Shown in pieces: positions 11,015 to 22,000 of a stretch of 64,000 nt of DNA (position 1 is its first letter; every line of letters begins with the position of its first letter). The translations under genes were made by a program, and so were the position numbers. The notes under the pieces are model-generated. The model ran no database searches and was not told the DNA's origin. It saw only the letters and a program-made list of their open reading frames with translations. The stretch is from Desmodus rotundus (lineage: Eukaryota > Chordata > Mammalia > Chiroptera > Phyllostomidae), in the NCBI RefSeq assembly GCF_022682495.2, contig NC_071396.1, positions 55,796,022-55,860,021 on the forward strand, read 5' to 3'.

Positions 11015-14000
11015 ATGAATAACTTCCTATCAATAATAACCTTAAACGTAAATGGATTAAATGCTCCAATCAAAAGACATAGAATAGCTGAATGGATAAC
11101 AAACATGACCCACACATATGCTGCCTACAAGAGACCCATCTCAGGAAAAAAAGACTTACACAGACTGAAAGTGAAGGGCTGGAAACAAATTTTCCAAGCA
11201 AACGGACAGGAAAGAAAAGCAGGGGTAGCAATACTCATATCAGACAAAATAGACTTCCAAAGAAGGGCCATAACGAGAGACCCAGAAGGTCACTTCATAA
11301 TACTCAAAGGAAGAATCCACCAAGAAGACATAAACATTGTAAATATATATGCACCCAACATAGGAGCACCCAAATACATAAAGAAAATCTTGGAGGATTT
11401 CAAGAAAGATATTGACAGCAACACAATTATAGTAAGGGGTCTTTAACAACCCACTGTCAAAAATGGACAGGTCTTCCAAAAAAATATCAAGAAGGATATT
11501 GTGTCACTTCACAATACCCTAGATGAAATGGACTCAACTGATATATAGAGAGGTTTTCAACCCAAAGAAGCAAAATACACATTCTTTTCAAGTGTCCATG
11601 GAACTTTTTCAAAGATAGACCACATGATAGGACAAAAAGCAAGCCTCAACAAACTCAAGAAAATTGAAATCATATCAAGCAATTGACTGACAACACGGGA
11701 TGAAACTAGAAACCAACCTCAAAGGAAAAAACCCAAAACACTCAAAACCATGGAGCTTGAATAGCATGCTATTAAACAATGAATGGGTCAAGAACAAGAT
11801 TAGGGAGGAAATCAAATACTTTCTGAAAAAAGTGAAAATGAACTCACAACAACCCAAAACCTATGGGACACAGCAAAGGCAGTCCTGAGAGGAAAGTTCA
11901 TAGCAATACTGGCCTACCTTAAAAAGATAGAAACATTTCAAACAAACAACCTAACCCTATGCCTACAAGAACTCGAGGAACAACAACAAAGACAGCCCAG
12001 AGCAAGCAGAAGGAAGGAAATAACTAAGATCAGAGCAGAGTTAAATGACATAGAGACTAAAAGCACAATTCTAAGGATCAATGAATCCAGGAACTGTTTC
12101 TTTGAAAAGATAAACAACATCGACAAGCCTTCAAGTAGGCTCATCAAGAAGAAAAGAGAGAGGATCCAAATAAACACAATTAGAAATGGAAGAGGAGAGA
12201 TTACAACTGATACCACAGAAATACAAAGGAGTGTAAGAAATTACTACGAAGAACTGTATGCCAAGAAATTTGAAACCCCAGGTGAAATGGACACATTTCT
12301 AGAAAAATATAATCTTCCAAAACTGAATGAAGAAGAAGCAGAAAATCTGAACAGACCAATAACAGCAGACGAAATTGAAGCAGTCATCAAAAAACTCCCA
12401 ACACACAAAAGCCCTGGACCAGATGGTTTCAGAGGAGAATTCTACAAAGCCTTTAAGGAAGAGCTAACCCCTATCCTTCACAGACTATTCGAAAAAATCC
12501 AAACTGATGGAAGACTCCCAAACTCTTTTTATGAAGCAGGCATCATCCTAATCCCAAAACCAGATAAAGACACAACGAAGAAAGAAAACTTCAGGCCAAT
12601 ATCGCTGATGAACATAGACGCTAAAATTCTCAACAAAATATTGGCAAACCGCATCCAGCAATACATTAAAAAGATCTTACCCCATGATCAAGTGGGATTC
12701 ATCCCAGGGATGCAAGGATGGTACAATATTCGCAAATCGATAAACATAATACATCACATCAATAACTGCAAAGACAAAAATCACATGATCATATCAATAG
12801 ATGCAGAAAAAGCATTTGATAAGGTACAGCACCCATTTCTGATAAAAACACTCAGCAAAGTGGGAATAAAGGGAGGATTCCTCAACATAATAAAGGCCAT
12901 ATATGAGAGACCTACAGCCAACATCATACTCAATGGACAAAAACTTAGAGCTTTCCCACTAAGGTCAGGAACAAGACAAGGATGCCCTCTCTCACCACTC
13001 CTATTCAACATAGTATTGGAAGTCCTAGCCACAGCAATCAGACAAGAAAAAGAAATAAAAGGCATCCAAATTGGAAAGGAGGAAATGAAACTGTCACTGT
13101 TTGCAGATGACATGATAGTGTATATGGAAAATCCTATGAACTCCATCAAAAAAGCACTTGACCTAATAAGTGAATTTGGCAAAACACCTGGATACAAAGT
13201 CAATACTCAGACATGAAAGGCATTCCTGTATACCAACAACGAAACTGCAGAAACAGAAATCAGGAAAAACATCCCATTTGATAGAGCAACAAGAAAAATA
13301 AAGTACCTAGGAATAAACCTAACCAAGGAGGTACGAGACCTGTACTCGGAAAACTACACTACATTGAAGAAAGAAATTAAGGAAGACACAAACAAATGGA
13401 AGCATGTACCATGCTCATGGATTGGAAGAATTAACATCATCAAAATGGCCATACTACCCAACGCAATTTATACATTCAATGCAATCCCTATTAGAGTACC
13501 CATGACATATTTCACAGATATAGAACAAACATTTCACAAATTTACATGGAACCATAAACGACCCCAAATAGCTGCAGCAATTTTGAGAAAGAAGAACAAA
13601 GCAGGAGGGATCACAATACCTGATATCAAAATGTATTACAGGGCCACTGTAATCAAAACAGCCTGGTACTGGCATAAAAGCAGGCACATAGACCAATGGA
13701 ACAGAACAGAGAGCCCAGAAATAAACTCAAGTCTATACGGTCAATTAATATTTGACAAAGGAGGCAGCAGCATAAAATGGAGCAAAAACAGCCTCTTCAA
13801 CAGATGGTGTTGGGAGATCTGGACAGCTACATGCAAAAAAATGAAACTCAATCACCAACTTACACATACATGAAAATAAACTCAAGATGGATAAAAGACT
13901 TAAATATAAGTTGTAACACCATAAATGTCCTTGAGGAAAACTTTGGCAGAAAAATCTCAGACATTCCATGCAGCAACATCCTCACAGACACATCCCCTAA

Positions 14001-14826
14001 AGCAAGGGACATAAAGGAAAGAATAAACAAGTGGGACCTCATCAAAATAAAAAGCTTCTGCATGGCTAAAGAAAACAGCACCAAATTACAAAGAGAACCA
14101 ACAGTATAGGAAAACATATTTGCTAATGATACCTCAGACGAGAGCCTGATCTCCAAAATATATAAAGAACTCACACGACTCCACTCCAGGAAGACAAACA
14201 ATCCAGTTAGAAAATGGACAAAGGACTTGAACAGACACTTCTCCAAGGAAGACATACAGAGGGCCCAGAGACACATGAAAAGATGCTCAGCATCACTAGC
14301 CATCAGGGAGATGCAAATTAAAACCACAATGAGGTACCATCTCACACCAGTCAGAGTGGCCAACATAAACAACTGAACAAACAAATGTTGGAGAGGATGC
14401 GGAGAAAAGGGAACCCTAGTGCACTGTTGGTGGGAATGCAGACTGGTGAGGCCACTGTGGAAAACAGGATGGAATTTCCTCACAAAACTAAAAATGGAAC
14501 TGCCCTTTGACCCAGCTATTCCGCTACTGGGATTATATCCTAAGAACCCTGAAACACCAATCCAAAAGAACCTGTGCACCCCAATGTTCGTAGCAGCACA
14601 ACTTACAATAGCCAAGTACTGGAAGCAACCTAAGTGCCCATCAGCAAACGAGTGGATCCAAAAACTATGGTATATTTACACAATGGAATTCTACGCAGCA
14701 GAGAGAAAGAAGGAGCTTATACCCTTTGCAACAGCATGGATGGAACTGGAGAGCATTATGCTAAGTGAAATAAGCCAGGCAGTGAGGGACAAATACCATA
14801 TGATCTCACCTTTAACTGGAACATAA
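11015..14826 (+). pseudogene. L1 ORF2 (endonuclease-reverse transcriptase), decayed
   Basis: ORF2p nicks target DNA and reverse transcribes L1 RNA. The apurinic-like endonuclease starts at 11015 ('[10 protein letters not shown]'). A compensated double frameshift at about 11110-11153 moves the CCLQETHL segment out of frame, as in copy B. Private damage follows: the GDFN motif near 11433 is broken and there are stops between 11446 and 12286. The reverse transcriptase block is open at 12287-13216 and has 'FADD' at 13100-13111; it ends at a private TGA. Later pieces are 13364-13873, 13777-14109 and 14419-14826. An in-frame TGA at 14374-14376, shared with B and C, precedes the Cys-rich end 'CWRGCGEKG'. 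Confidence 0.88.
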
Positions 14827-15078
14827 GCAATAGAAGAAAAAAGGAAACAAAATATAACCAGAGACATTGAAGTTAAGAACAATCTAACAATAGCCAGGGG
14901 GGAGTGGGGTGGGGACAGTGGGAAGAGGGGATTACAGGAACTACTATAAAGGACACATGAACCAAAACAAGGGGGAGGGTGGGGTGGGGGAGGGAGGGGT
15001 GTTCAGCTGGGGTGGGGTGGAGGGATGGGGAGAAAATGCAGACAACTGTAATTGAATAACAATAAAAAATTTTTTTAA
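14827..15078 (+). other. L1 copy A 3' UTR, G-rich tracts and tail
   Basis: After the ORF2 stop come G-rich tracts (about 14896-14930 and 14969-15032) with many GGG runs able to form G-quadruplexes, a known feature of mammalian L1 3' UTRs. The end reads 'caactgtaattgaataacaa' followed by 'taaaaaa', containing the AATAAA signal, and a short mixed A/T tail. Confidence 0.8.
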
Positions 15079-15090
15079 AAGATGATTCAA
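15079..15090 (+). repeat. Target-site duplication of L1 copy A, 3' side
   Basis: An exact copy of 'aagatgattcaa' from 8247-8258 directly follows the L1 tail. Confidence 0.85.
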
Positions 15091-15319
15091 GGAGTTAGTA
15101 AGTGTAAAGTTCTTAGAGCAGTGTTCTGCACACAGTACAGCTGATATGTACTTGTTAGTGGAAATAAATAAATAAATTCTGTAATGCAGCCCCAGCGGCT
15201 GGCCCAGCTCACCTGGTCCAGCAGAGGAACCAAGACACACTGTGGTAATTAATGTATTATGCTGAGTAGAGGCCCAAGGCTATAACTATAATCCCATTAA
15301 TGATACATTCTAAGTGTGT

Positions 15320-15415
15320 TTCCATTTTTGTATCCTCAGGACTTAGTACAAATGCCTGGAACATAGTAGATGTCCAGGGAAATTTTGCTCAATGAATAAA
15401 CAAATAGATTTCTTT
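15320..15415 (+). repeat. L2 LINE 3' end
   Basis: The phrase 'aatgcctggaacatagtaga' followed by 'gctcaatgaataaac' is the classic L2 3' terminus, on the plus strand. Confidence 0.65.
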
Positions 15416-15719
15416 TGAAAACATGTATTCATTTAAAATTTTTTGAGCTTTCAATGGATACAGCATTATTTTAATCACAGCATCACTTTATCATTTAGCC
15501 TTCATACTTGTTTCAACTCTGAAGGAATTCCTGTAGTCTCAGGAGTACCAGCTGGCCAACGTTGCCCTAAACCTACCCCTGATACTGGCCTAAACCTCTG
15601 ACAATGTTTTTAAGATCATGACCAGGAAGTGAATATTTTAGTGCAAACTTATCTCCACTAGCAGGCAAAGAACTCAGATATGTTTGCAATATTTCTTGGT
15701 ACAAAGGGCAGTTGGCAGG

Positions 15720-15945
15720 CCCCATGGCTCTATCCTCAAAATATATCCACGATCTGACCACTTTTACCACTTCTCCTAGTACCACACTTGCAGCTGTCAA
15801 GAGGATTTTTGCAGGTGGCTGCAAACAGGGCTCCAGCTTCCACCTTTGTCCCATAGTATCTTCTCTCACCACAGCAGCCAGCAGGGCTTGTTAGAACATA
15901 AATCAGATTGTGACCCTTCTCTGCTCAAAGCATTTGTATTAATTG
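15720..15945 (+). repeat. L2 LINE fragment
   Basis: The segment 'accacagcagccagcagggc' followed by 'cataaatcagattgtgaccc' and 'ctctgctcaaagcatttg' matches the L2 stretch that usually reads '...cataaatcagatcatgtc'. The 99-codon minus-strand frame lying over it is therefore not a gene. Confidence 0.65.
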
Positions 15946-15949
15946 GCAT

Positions 15950-16440
15950 CCAATTGGGAAGCCAGAAACCACTCTAGATAGTTCAAAGAGAGGGAATGTG
16001 TATTATAGAGAGTTAATCACAAAGGTTAGTGAAAGCATGAAGCCACCACCACCGTTAGACAGGAGGAGCCAAAGGGAAAAAGGAAAACCTACAATCCAAG
16101 CTGCTACCGTTAGAACTGACCTGCCTGGGCCAGCATTTCCAGCTGCTGTTGCCACTAATGCAGCTGCCACATGGGGAAGGTTGTTAGAATCCTCAACCTT
16201 CAAAAATAAAGACCCTTCCTCCTCAGTCTTCCAGTCCTGCCAGTACCTCCCGGGGGCTGGGGTGGGGCAGGGAGGATGTGGGGGGTGTTCTGGAGCAGAA
16301 CCCAGGAGGAAGGCAGAAGGCAAGGGAGTCTGGGAAATGTAGTTTATTTTCAAGTCTCCTGCCCCAGGGGTAGGAGGAGGGTATTGAAGGAGAGGGTGTG
16401 AGGTTGGCAGAAAATAGATCCCATCGAGAGCAGCACCTCA
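15950..16440. repeat. Possible old interspersed repeat
   Basis: The run from 'gtgtattatagagagttaat' through 'gggaaatgtagtttattttc' resembles an old mammalian repeat that I recognise in outline but cannot assign. The overlapping open frames on both strands have no known domain. Confidence 0.35.
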
Positions 16441-16544
16441 CTCACAGAAAAACCCAAGTTCTTACAATGACTTCCAAGGAAGGCACCCCTCCCCCAAACA
16501 TATAGGCACCTTCTTTCTAACCTCATTCCCAGCCACACTGACTT

Positions 16545-17070
16545 CTTTCCTGTCTTTGAGCATTCCAGGCCCTCCTCACTAAAGGTCCAGCATCCACTGT
16601 GTCCTCTGCCTGGGACAATCTCACCCCAGATGCTTCACAACTCGCTCCCTCATCTCCTTTGGGCCCGTATTGAAAGGACACCTCCTCAGTGACGACTCCT
16701 TGAAAACTAATTTAAAATCTCAACCGCTCCCAATTCCCAACCCCTTTATTGCTTTATTTTTCATCACAGCACTTATCCTTCTCTAATGTATTATACATTT
16801 CACATATAGTTTTATCATATTTAAATGTATTTTATCTATATTATATATTTTTAGTTTTCCTTCTCTCACTATGTGCATTTCTTGTATCTTGTATCTTCTT
16901 CAATAAATGTCTCTATTTTTCATATTATGTGGCTGGATACCTTCCAGACAGACCTTGTATGTTCAATATTTCCCATCAAAATGTAAGCTCTGTTGGGGGT
17001 AAGCTTTTTGCTACTAATATAGCCCCAGTGCTCCATAGATACTTGTTGACTGAATAAATAAATGTAATCA
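16545..17070 (+). repeat. L2 LINE, long 3' portion
   Basis: It runs from 'cattccaggccctcctcact' through 'ctgggacaatctcacccc', 'ggacacctcctcagtgac' and 'aaaatgtaagctctgttggg' to 'atacttgttgactgaata', in the order found in the L2 3' end. The AT-rich middle part is diverged. Confidence 0.7.
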
Positions 17071-17159
17071 CTTGTAAATATATTTGTTATGGGATGAAAT
17101 GTATTAAAAGCTCCTAGGGGCACAGGGGAAGAAAAAGAAACATCGCTACATCTGTTCCT

Positions 17160-17400
17160 CTTCTACCCTCACTAAGGCTGTGTTAGATGTCCCTTCCATG
17201 TGCTTCTAATGCCTCATGTAATTCCCCCATCCCAGAACTTGTTCCACTATATTGTAATTATGTATTTGCATTTCTGTCTCCTCCACCGAAACCGGAAGTC
17301 CCTTGAGAAAGCAGGGGTGGCGCCCATCTGGGTCCCACCGCACATCAGACACCTGGCAGGGTCGTGGCAGGGGTCCAACAGTATTTGTTGTCAAATGTTC
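17160..17400 (+). repeat. L2 LINE fragment
   Basis: Phrases such as 'cgaaaccggaagtcccttga' and 'gacacctggcagggtcgtgg', ending 'aacagtatttgttg', follow the L2 3'-end order. This is a second copy right after the previous one. Confidence 0.5.
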
Positions 17401-18838
17401 CCACCAAAAAGCAGAAAAATACGCTTGAAGGTCTCTCGATGCTATTCCTGCCTCTGATATTCTGGAAAGATTTAAGAGTCAACAGCTGTGAGGAAACATA
17501 AACAGAGTCAGCAAACAGTTAAATACAGAAGCAAAGAGAGTTGGTAGCAGTTCTATCGTCTGACCAAGCAAGGAGAAGCAGCATTGTCATGGCTTCAGAG
17601 AATATTTTAATCTTTTTATTAGAAGTATTTATATTCCCTGAAAAACATTCCACTGTGAGTTATTTTAAAAGCTGGATATTATCCAATAACAAACAAACCT
17701 TGAGAAAATTAAGTTATGAAAATCCAAGTAATTATCACAGAAAAGCAATGTATCTCAGGAGATAACAGATTTTACAGTTTTATTCTCAAGGGTAGTGGGT
17801 GTTAGAGTTATAAAGTTCATTAACAAACGCAGTTTTCTAATTTTAGAATCAACTTTAAGAGGAAAAAATTGTCCTCAGTATGGGTAGTCATAGACAGTAG
17901 AAAGATAATTGCTAGAAATCAGCCTTGGTCAGTTTTTCTTTTAGAGGTTTCCAGTAGATACCTAGGAAACATCCACAGTCTCTTATGAGGAGACTATAGC
18001 TCTATCTTACACTCAGAATAGATTTATTTATTTGGTAATAATTCAGGACTGGAAGAAGTCATATCACACACAAGTACTTAAGCACCAAATTTATCATAAA
18101 AAGCTTTGACTTGGCTTATATCCTCGATAGTTTAGAGGCACGCAGAAACGTCTCATCTCATCTTGTCCTAGGAAGGAGGCTTGCTGTCATCTGCATGAAT
18201 ATTACCCAAGCACGTCACACAGGAGGGACTGGAGACTTTGCAGGAAAGGCCTCCTCAGCGGGCCTGTCTTCCGCACAGAGCAGCACGTAACTGCTGTTTT
18301 GCTTTTGCGGCCTGCCAGTGCGTTCGGGCATTGGGCATCCCTTCCTTCTTCTGCTTAATTAAAAATTGAATTTGACCAATGATGACTTGAAATGCACTAT
18401 AAGCAACAAGAATTTGGTTCATCAGAAATCTGCTTTTTTTTTATCTCTTTCTCACTGCCTAGGTTTGCAAAATAACTCCCAACCAGAAAATGACTTCAGC
18501 CTGCTGCCTGAAGTCAACATTTATCTGTTCACTAACACAAGAAGAACACTGAGCTAAGTCAAGGGAGATACAGCTATGAGTTCCTGGAAGGGTAATTTTA
18601 GAATCAGTTTTAAAGCCGACTCTTATTCGAAAATGCCTCTGCCCCTTAGTCCCACATGGAGATGTTACCAGCCTCTGAGATGTCTTTGAGCAGTCAAGTG
18701 TTTTTTTTTTCTTTTTGCCAGGAGTGGAAGAGATCACAGCTACTGTGGCTTCCTTGCTGGGAGAGGGAGAGTGGGGGGCAGTTTATTAGAAATAACTCTA
18801 GAGAGGATGTGATAAAAGCAGACATACAAAGCCCCAGG
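17401..18838. other. 3' flank of GRXCR2, possible 3' UTR
   Basis: No other gene is visible. The part next to 18838 should be transcribed as the GRXCR2 3' UTR on the minus strand, but its end cannot be fixed from sequence alone. Minus-strand AATAAA hexamers occur at 18782-18787 and 18023-18028. A T-rich run near 18701-18716 is A-rich on the minus strand. Confidence 0.45.
18782..18787 (-). terminator. Candidate GRXCR2 poly(A) signal
   Basis: 'tttatt' on the plus strand reads AATAAA on the gene strand, 52 bases past the stop codon. The alternative hexamer at 18023-18028 would give a 3' UTR of roughly 0.8 kb. I cannot tell which is used. Confidence 0.3.
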
Positions 18839-19021
18839 CTATTGATTGCAAATCTGACAAGGCTGCAGGCCATTCTCATTGCAGGCAGGGCACCGCAGGG
18901 CCCTGTAGGACTCCTTAAATCTGTTGGCCAGCATCGAGAACTTGCTGCCGTGGCACAGAGAGCAGGTGGCACTGCCCGACCCTCGGCAGTGGAAACAGTT
19001 GTCATCTGGAAGCTCCCCTTC
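18839..19021 (-). CDS. GRXCR2: GRXCR2 coding exon 3 (C-terminal cysteine-rich domain)
   Basis: The exon codes 60 residues and a TAG stop at 18841-18839. It opens after the acceptor 'ctcttgcag' and begins E-G-E-L-P. Four CxxC pairs (CFHC, CSLC, CPAC, CQIC) make a DnaJ-like zinc-binding pattern shared with GRXCR1. The segment 'HGSKFSMLANRF' and the end 'LQPCQICNQ' match the GRXCR2 C-terminus as I know it. All eight cysteines of the pairs are present. Confidence 0.96.
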   Translation of the reverse strand, partial: EGELPDDNCFHCRGSGSATCSLCHGSKFSMLANRFKESYRALRCPACNENGLQPCQICNQ

Positions 19022-22000
19022 CTGCAAGAGATGGGTTGGGTTTAGTTATAGCAGCAGTTCAAGTTCATTGATCGCATGCAGGTCAAAAGAGCACTGGGCT
19101 GCTGCAAAGGCTATGGAAAAATAAGGAAAATGTTCCCCACAGATGCCAACGAGGGAACTGGCCAGAGGCACAGAATAATCACAGCAATTTTATCAAAGCA
19201 GGTTTCCCGCTTTGACACCTGTAAGAGACCATCCCCTGCTACCATGCCTTGCATTTGTGACTTCACATTCTTCATCGCCTTTGTCACCATGAGGGCAAAG
19301 ACTTAGCTTTTCTCATTGCCAAATACCAAGAGTGAGCATTTGTAGCCTACCTAGTAGGTGCCAGGCACTGTTCTAAGAGCTTTCTTTCATATATCAACCC
19401 ATCTACTGCCCACGACATCCCGTGAGATAAACACAAGGATTATCATCACTATGCTACAGATGGAAAAATGAGATGCTGAGAAGTTACATTACTCGCCGGT
19501 TGTACTCGCCGGTTGTCACGCAGTGTGGCAGAAAAACAGGCAGTTTTGCTCCGAGGCAGTCAAGACCAGAGTTTATGCTCCTGTGATTTCATATACAGCC
19601 CCTCATTGTAGTTGTCCAAAGTAGGTGCTCAAGAAAGATTGTTTTGTGTGACTGAGAGATCAAGTGGATGAATGAGTCGATGCTACAAACTGGGAACTTA
19701 GCTCTGAATTCTTGCAATACTTTATCTTTGTTCTCTTTGAGAACTGTGATGGGGCCCCAGGCCTGCCTCTGACATCAATTCTGCACCTTGGGCAGTTCCC
19801 TTCACCTCTCTAAATCTCCATTTCTTTATCTGTGAAATGAGAATGATGAGGCTTACCTCTGAGTAGCTGCAATAATAGATGGGAGAGTATATGAAAATAT
19901 AATTATATATTATCTGGCATATTAGGGGTTCTGCATAAGAGTTCACTTCGAAGCCTTGCTAATACATCTCCAGCCCTCGACTCCCACCCTCTGAAAAACG
20001 CCCCACCTACTGTTGTGCTGTCCCCTAAGTCATCTCATGAAAATTGGCCATCTCTGCACTCCTGCGTAGAGACCACGCAGAGACCTATAACCTCCCGAGA
20101 AATAAGGAGCCTTACCAGCTCTAAACCAGGTGGATCCAGCACCAGGTCTTGTCCATTTCATCTTCAAATCCATCCCTTTCTTCCACCCCACAGCCACAGT
20201 CCTAGTCCAGACACCTACCGACTCTGGCAGGAACTCAGTGTGGACGCCTGCCTCTGGTTCTGTGGGCTGTTCTCCCCACCGACACCCAACTCATTAAGTG
20301 GCCTGCAGCTGTGATTGCCACTCAAGAAACCTTTTAATGAGCATGTGCTTTCCAAATAAACTTCAGATCAAAACCCAGTCCCCTCAGCTGTTTAAATGTT
20401 TAGTCACATCTTTCCTCTGGCTCTTAGCTCTCCCTGCAGCTGGACTGCAGAAACCTTTCCCTCCTCCCCAGCCAGCCAAGTCCTACTGTTCTCTAGTGTT
20501 CTGGAGCCTTGCCCACCCACAGGCCTGGACCGGGAGTTCCACCAGTCTGTACTGCCCCCTGCAGGGCAGTCTCCAGCCCTACTGAAAGCTCCTGCTGACT
20601 AGACAAGGGAGCTCCTGGAGCTGGCTGGTCTCACATCACTCCCTGGATATCCCTTGCAGTGCCAGGAAAATATTTGCTGCTCACATATTTGCCAAAAGAA
20701 TAAACAAAGAAAGCAATGATGTCTAGGGAACACTTTCTATTCTTAAATTCTAGGAAATACCAACACAGCTAGAATCTGCTGGGTGGCTCAACGCAGCTAA
20801 CACCGCTTTCTTTTATAACCTCATAATAAAAATAATCTCTGAAAAGGGAGGCATTAGTTCTGAAAATAGCTCCATTGTGCTGTACAGTGCTTAAAACGGT
20901 GTTAAATTTTATTCATTCTAGATTTAGGGAATGGAAGTGATTATACAACTGACAAAAACCTAAATCCTGTCTCTGTACCCTTCTGTTAATATTTTATTGA
21001 TTGTTGCCATACTTTCATATATTAACAATGGAGGAATTTGTTTTCTTCTCTAAAAGTATTCAAAAGAAATACATTTGCCAAGATGTTCTTAAAGCAAATT
21101 GCTGCAGAACATTTATCTGCCAAATCCACGTTTTATACTTGATCCCAATGAGATTTTAATGCTACAAGTTGATGTTGTCAAAGAAAGTACAGAAGAATCA
21201 CAACATAATGCTACACATGTGATCTGAAAATTAGCTTGTATAGAATGTTTAATCAGATATTGAAAGATTAATAAAATGACCCAGTAAGCCTGCTATAGAG
21301 AACAAAACCAAATCATTAATCAAATTTTACCTGATGTGTTGCTGGAGATTTTGCTGGAGTTTCCATTCTTACCTTGGGTCACCACCCTTCTCCAACCACT
21401 CACCCTCAACATGTTCATTTAATTATTTAATGATTCATTAAATCAAGTATTCACTGAGCTGCTGTTCTATACAAGGCAGGCAGGATAGAAGAATCGGTCT
21501 TCCATTCGCATTATGTTTTATGTTTTATGTATGCATCATGTTTCTCAGAAACTATTCAGTAACAGGACTTAGAACACAGTTGTACAGCATAGCTTCAGTT
21601 CCAGAGCCAACAAACCTCCACAAACCACCTCCTACTGGCTCCACGTGCAAGGCAAGGGGCCTCAGCTTTCATTGCAGACCCAAAGGCTTGAGTAGCTCTG
21701 AAGATGGTAACCAGCACCAATTTGGAGGCTGCTCAGCAAAGTGGTCACCACGGTGAGATGGGCAGTCAGGTGGACCTGAGTTTGACTACTGGCTCCTATG
21801 ACCTCTGGCAAGTTACTTAACTACCCTGAACCTTAGTTTCCCCAGCCACAGAAGGAGACCACTGGTAATGTCCACCTCACAGAGTCTTTGCAAGCATGAA
21901 ACAGACTATGGTGTGGAAAGCGTCGGGCATGATGCCTGGCTATTGTGGACCCTCAGTAGATGGTAGCTATCATTACTGGTGTTTATTTTTTATTGCTATT

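Larger units (their letters stand above)
8259..15078 (+). mobile_element. L1 LINE retrotransposon, copy A, full length
   Basis: This is a non-LTR retrotransposon in the L1 class with a 5' UTR (8259-10029), ORF1 (10030-10963), a short spacer, ORF2 (11015-14826), a G-rich 3' UTR and an A-rich tail. It is flanked by a perfect 12-bp target-site duplication. The 5' UTR keeps a 1392-nt GT..AG block that is missing from copy B at 34011. Both frames are broken. By eye, 10441-10800 differs from copy B at about nine positions, so the two copies are close relatives. Copies A, B and C share several of the breaks. It sits 3.7 kb past the 3' end of GRXCR2. Confidence 0.95.

Noticed and set aside
13860..14615. 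A 251-codon minus-strand frame, found again at 38203-38967 and partly at 45510-46265
   Set aside because: It is antisense to the ORF2 C-terminal region in all three copies. Shared ancestry of the L1s explains it; there is no known antisense gene there.
15573..15872. A 99-codon minus-strand frame that looked gene-like
   Set aside because: The DNA is an L2 repeat with familiar plus-strand phrases, so the frame is a by-product.
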